NCBI GenBank assembly: GCA_002415135.1
Contig: DIBY01000024.1
Span: forward strand, 186,001-250,000
From: Flavobacteriales bacterium UBA5040
GTDB taxonomy: Bacteria > Bacteroidota > Bacteroidia > Flavobacteriales > Weeksellaceae
DNA: 64,000 bases
Reading direction: 5' to 3'
Below are positions 61,964-64,000 of the stretch, in pieces. The position numbers were made by a program, and so were the translations under genes. Position 1 is the stretch's first letter. Every line of letters begins with the position of its first letter. The notes beneath the pieces were generated by a model. That model was given only the letters and a program-made list of their open reading frames with translations, ran no database searches and had not been told where the DNA came from.

Positions 61964-63544
61964 TTAGTTATTTTTTTGTCCGTAAGTCAATATTAATTTT
62001 GCACTCTTATCATTTAGTGGATCAGTACCCACGAAAACAGCTCTGTAAGGTGTAAAACTTCTGGTGTTGAAGTTTTGAGCAAATGCTGGGAAAAATGCTC
62101 CCTGTGGAGTACCTCCCGAATCTACAGTATAATCGCCTACATTTAATACAAGGTCATAATTAGCTGCTTCTTTTTCGATAATATTTTTAAAAGTCTGAGT
62201 AATTCCGATATCATAATAGGCAGGATTCTTCAGTAGATCATAAGATTTAACCAAGTTGTAAATACCTGTCCCCGATAAAGCGCTCAGATCAACTAAATAA
62301 TCATTAAGATATTCTGGTTGTCCTGCTGCCGGAGTTAAATTTCTTTGTCTCACAACAAAGGAGCTTGGCTTTCTGTAATTATTATTCCAACTTGTTACAT
62401 CGGTATAAATACGGATTTTGGCTGAAACGATTCCGATCTTATTACTGTTGTATAAACTTTTAATTGCCGCAACATCGGCTGCAGGAACTCTAAGCCCAAT
62501 ACCTGGGCCACCCATTCCCTGAGCGTAAATTTTAGCATCACCACTAACTTGATTGATGGTCGCTAAAGCAGCTGCAGAAGCAGTTCCGGTACGATCATAA
62601 GTTATTTGATTAAAGTTCGCATTAGAAGCACCAAGATTCATCGGGTAAACCGACTGCTCTCTGGTGGTTACTCCATTAACAACCTTATCATTCTTGTAGT
62701 ATAAATTAAGCTCCGTAGTTGATGGATCAAAATTAAACAGGTAACCATCAGTCTCAGCAACAGAAACTCTTATTCCTTGAAAATAACGGATAAATGAAGC
62801 TGCATCAGCAAGTTCTGGTGTATTGGCTTTATTGATAATTTTATTCGCAAAGAAAGTACTGTCCAACGGGATTCTAATTGCCGCTGTTCTTTCAAACAAC
62901 ACGCTGTTATCAGCATCTTTGGTTACTCTTACCAAATGAATGTTTCCATCAAATGTTTTTGCACCAATTTGCACTCCTGTACTCACTACTTTATTCGATC
63001 GAACCTCATCAGAGTTTGCACCTAAGAAATCGGTAACTTCATTGACTTTAATATTCAAAAGCGTTTTACCAGAAATTTTTGTTTTCCCGTACTTTGCAAT
63101 AGGATACGAGCTTACAACTTTTTTCGCTGGCACTGCTCCTTCTGGATAAATGTAATCTTCATTAGTGACTGTAGTAACCGAATCAATAGCGTATTGAGGT
63201 TTAAGAACAAGTACCGCTGAATCGAGCTTTGCATTAACTCCAAAATCTGGAACTGAATTACCCATTCTTACCTGCGTAACATAAGCTGATTTCTGTAATC
63301 CAAACTGAACCTCAGAAAACGCTCCCAAAGTTGCGCTCTGTAGCCGAGCCGCATCTGTTCTTATTGAATCGTTATTATTGACATTATAAGCAACAACTGG
63401 ATACGTTTTTTCTGTACCTTGTGCTCCGTCTTGAAAAAATTGTGAACCCAATTGATCTGCATCGGGTTCACAATTCACTAAAATTAAACTCCCAATTACC
63501 AATGTTGCGGTAATTTTGAATAACTCTTGAATAGTTCTTATCAT
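61964..63544 (-). CDS. DUF4270-family lipoprotein
   Basis: 526 residues. The N-terminus (MIRTIQELFKITATLVIGSLILVNCEPDADQLG) is a lipoprotein signal with Cys25. The body is beta-rich and matches DUF4270 (QFFQDGAQGTEKTYPVVAYNVNNNDSIRTD). DUF4270 proteins commonly lie beside glmS and a glycogen synthase-like gene in flavobacteria, as here. Function unknown; surface-exposed or periplasmic lipoprotein. Confidence 0.85.
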   Translation of the reverse strand: MIRTIQELFKITATLVIGSLILVNCEPDADQLGSQFFQDGAQGTEKTYPVVAYNVNNNDSIRTDAARLQSATLGAFSEVQFGLQKSAYVTQVRMGNSVPDFGVNAKLDSAVLVLKPQYAIDSVTTVTNEDYIYPEGAVPAKKVVSSYPIAKYGKTKISGKTLLNIKVNEVTDFLGANSDEVRSNKVVSTGVQIGAKTFDGNIHLVRVTKDADNSVLFERTAAIRIPLDSTFFANKIINKANTPELADAASFIRYFQGIRVSVAETDGYLFNFDPSTTELNLYYKNDKVVNGVTTREQSVYPMNLGASNANFNQITYDRTGTASAAALATINQVSGDAKIYAQGMGGPGIGLRVPAADVAAIKSLYNSNKIGIVSAKIRIYTDVTSWNNNYRKPSSFVVRQRNLTPAAGQPEYLNDYLVDLSALSGTGIYNLVKSYDLLKNPAYYDIGITQTFKNIIEKEAANYDLVLNVGDYTVDSGGTPQGAFFPAFAQNFNTRSFTPYRAVFVGTDPLNDKSAKLILTYGQKNN

Positions 63545-63558
63545 TAAATATAAATTGA

Positions 63559-64000
63559 TTAATAAAGGTTGTTAATCGTGTCAGCGTCAATATATTCAGA
63601 CTTTGTAGTTTTCGTGTCAGCAAAAGCTTTGTAAAGATCTTCTTCTAAGAACTCGTCACCTTTGAGTACTAAATCTACCATATCCATACTTTCGATCACG
63701 AAATTTTGAAAACTTGGTTTTTTAAACGCTTTTAGTCCGGTAATATTGTCGAACTTCATTTTTTCTTCTACAGATTCAGATAACGCTAAATTCTCCTCAT
63801 TGTAAACAGAAAGCACAATTTTGGAATCGTTGAAATAAGAATCGTTTTTGTAAAAAGTCTTTAAATAAACAGGGATAAATGAGGCCATCCATCCATTAAG
63901 GTGAATCACATCTGGTACCCAGTTTAGTTTTTTGATGGTTTCAATTACTCCTCTTGCGAAGAAAATCGCGCGCTCATCATTATCAGTAAATGGTTGTCCT
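63559..64000 (-). CDS. Glycogen/starch synthase-like glycosyltransferase (GT5), C-terminal part
   Basis: The frame is open at the window edge; 146 codons are visible. The start GQPFTDNDERAIFFARGVIETIKKLNWVPDVIHLNGWMASFIPVYLKTFY matches the GT5 N-terminal domain, where the usual form is VIHCHDWQT. The chain ends soon after this domain, so it is probably one of the short (~270-residue) flavobacterial members without a full second Rossmann domain. Such a truncated enzyme may not be an ordinary glycogen synthase. The glgA-like, DUF4270, glmS order on one strand with 14- and 17-bp gaps suggests an operon. Confidence 0.75.
   Translation of the reverse strand, partial: GQPFTDNDERAIFFARGVIETIKKLNWVPDVIHLNGWMASFIPVYLKTFYKNDSYFNDSKIVLSVYNEENLALSESVEEKMKFDNITGLKAFKKPSFQNFVIESMDMVDLVLKGDEFLEEDLYKAFADTKTTKSEYIDADTINNLY

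Overview
The window is a chromosomal segment of a flavobacterium, most like the Chryseobacterium/Kaistella group (Weeksellaceae). This rests on the complete gldK-gldL-gldM-gldN set of the type IX secretion system, a large secreted protein with a gliding-motility-type C-terminal sorting domain, AT-rich DNA, near absence of Shine-Dalgarno sequences, and Bacteroidetes promoters of the form TTTG-N19/20-TAnnTTTG. I see no prophage, insertion sequence, rRNA operon or CRISPR array. Most of the window is core genome with accessory patches.

Layout. 1-6.5 kb (all minus): the 5' part of a CcoN-like haem-copper oxidase subunit, its Rrf2-type Fe-S regulator, a DUF72 protein, and the two class I ribonucleotide reductase subunits, unusually separated by a small unknown gene and dense intergenic repeats. 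7-9 kb: three tandem secreted paralogues with the GIGTxxPxxxLDVxG motif. 9.3-14.2 kb (plus): a MacAB-like ABC exporter operon whose gaps carry 7-bp tandem repeats. 14.2-19.3 kb (minus): a membrane protein, an HD hydrolase, a lipoprotein, an MsbA-like exporter, and LptB with an unusual 113-residue C-terminal extension. 19.5-24.2 kb: an ECF-like sigma factor overlapping a membrane protein, sigma-54 (rpoN), a ParE/RelE-type toxin-antitoxin pair, and asnS. 24.4-26.8 kb: a beta-barrel-like protein and a GLQxGxxN-repeat protein facing a divergent regulator. 27-31 kb: rimM, rpsP with a long charged tail, a MutS2-like ATPase without Smr domain, and a YcxB-like protein. 31.4-36.4 kb: an HD nucleotidase-like protein, a DUF421 membrane protein, tRNA-Phe, an OlsF-like double acyltransferase and aspartokinase. 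36.6-40.3 kb: fbp, an acetyltransferase, menC and a YpdA-like reductase. 40.4-46.1 kb: a 1403-residue type IX secretion substrate and an alpha/beta hydrolase gene broken by an in-frame stop. 46.3-54 kb (plus): glnS, a thioredoxin-fold protein, a DUF3575 protein, a small membrane protein, dusB and a NatAB-like ABC transporter. 54-64 kb (minus): an FAD oxidoreductase, gldN-M-L-K, glmS, a DUF4270 lipoprotein and the 3' part of a glycogen/starch synthase-like gene.

Links between regions: gldKLMN supplies the core of the machine that should export the 1403-residue protein. The glgA-like/DUF4270/glmS block lies just upstream of gldK. Five genes (lptB, rimM, the YpdA-like gene, glnS, dusB) have a TAnnTTTG box exactly four bases before the ATG, which predicts leaderless mRNAs. 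Intergenic DNA holds at least three repeat types: AACCTTGTCAAGGTT palindromes with GGCTAAAGCC, a roughly 85-125 bp dispersed element with six copies, and heptamer runs ending in AAT. The most unusual points are the LptB extension, the leaderless promoter pattern, the nonsense-split hydrolase, the split nrdB/nrdA arrangement and the repeat families.
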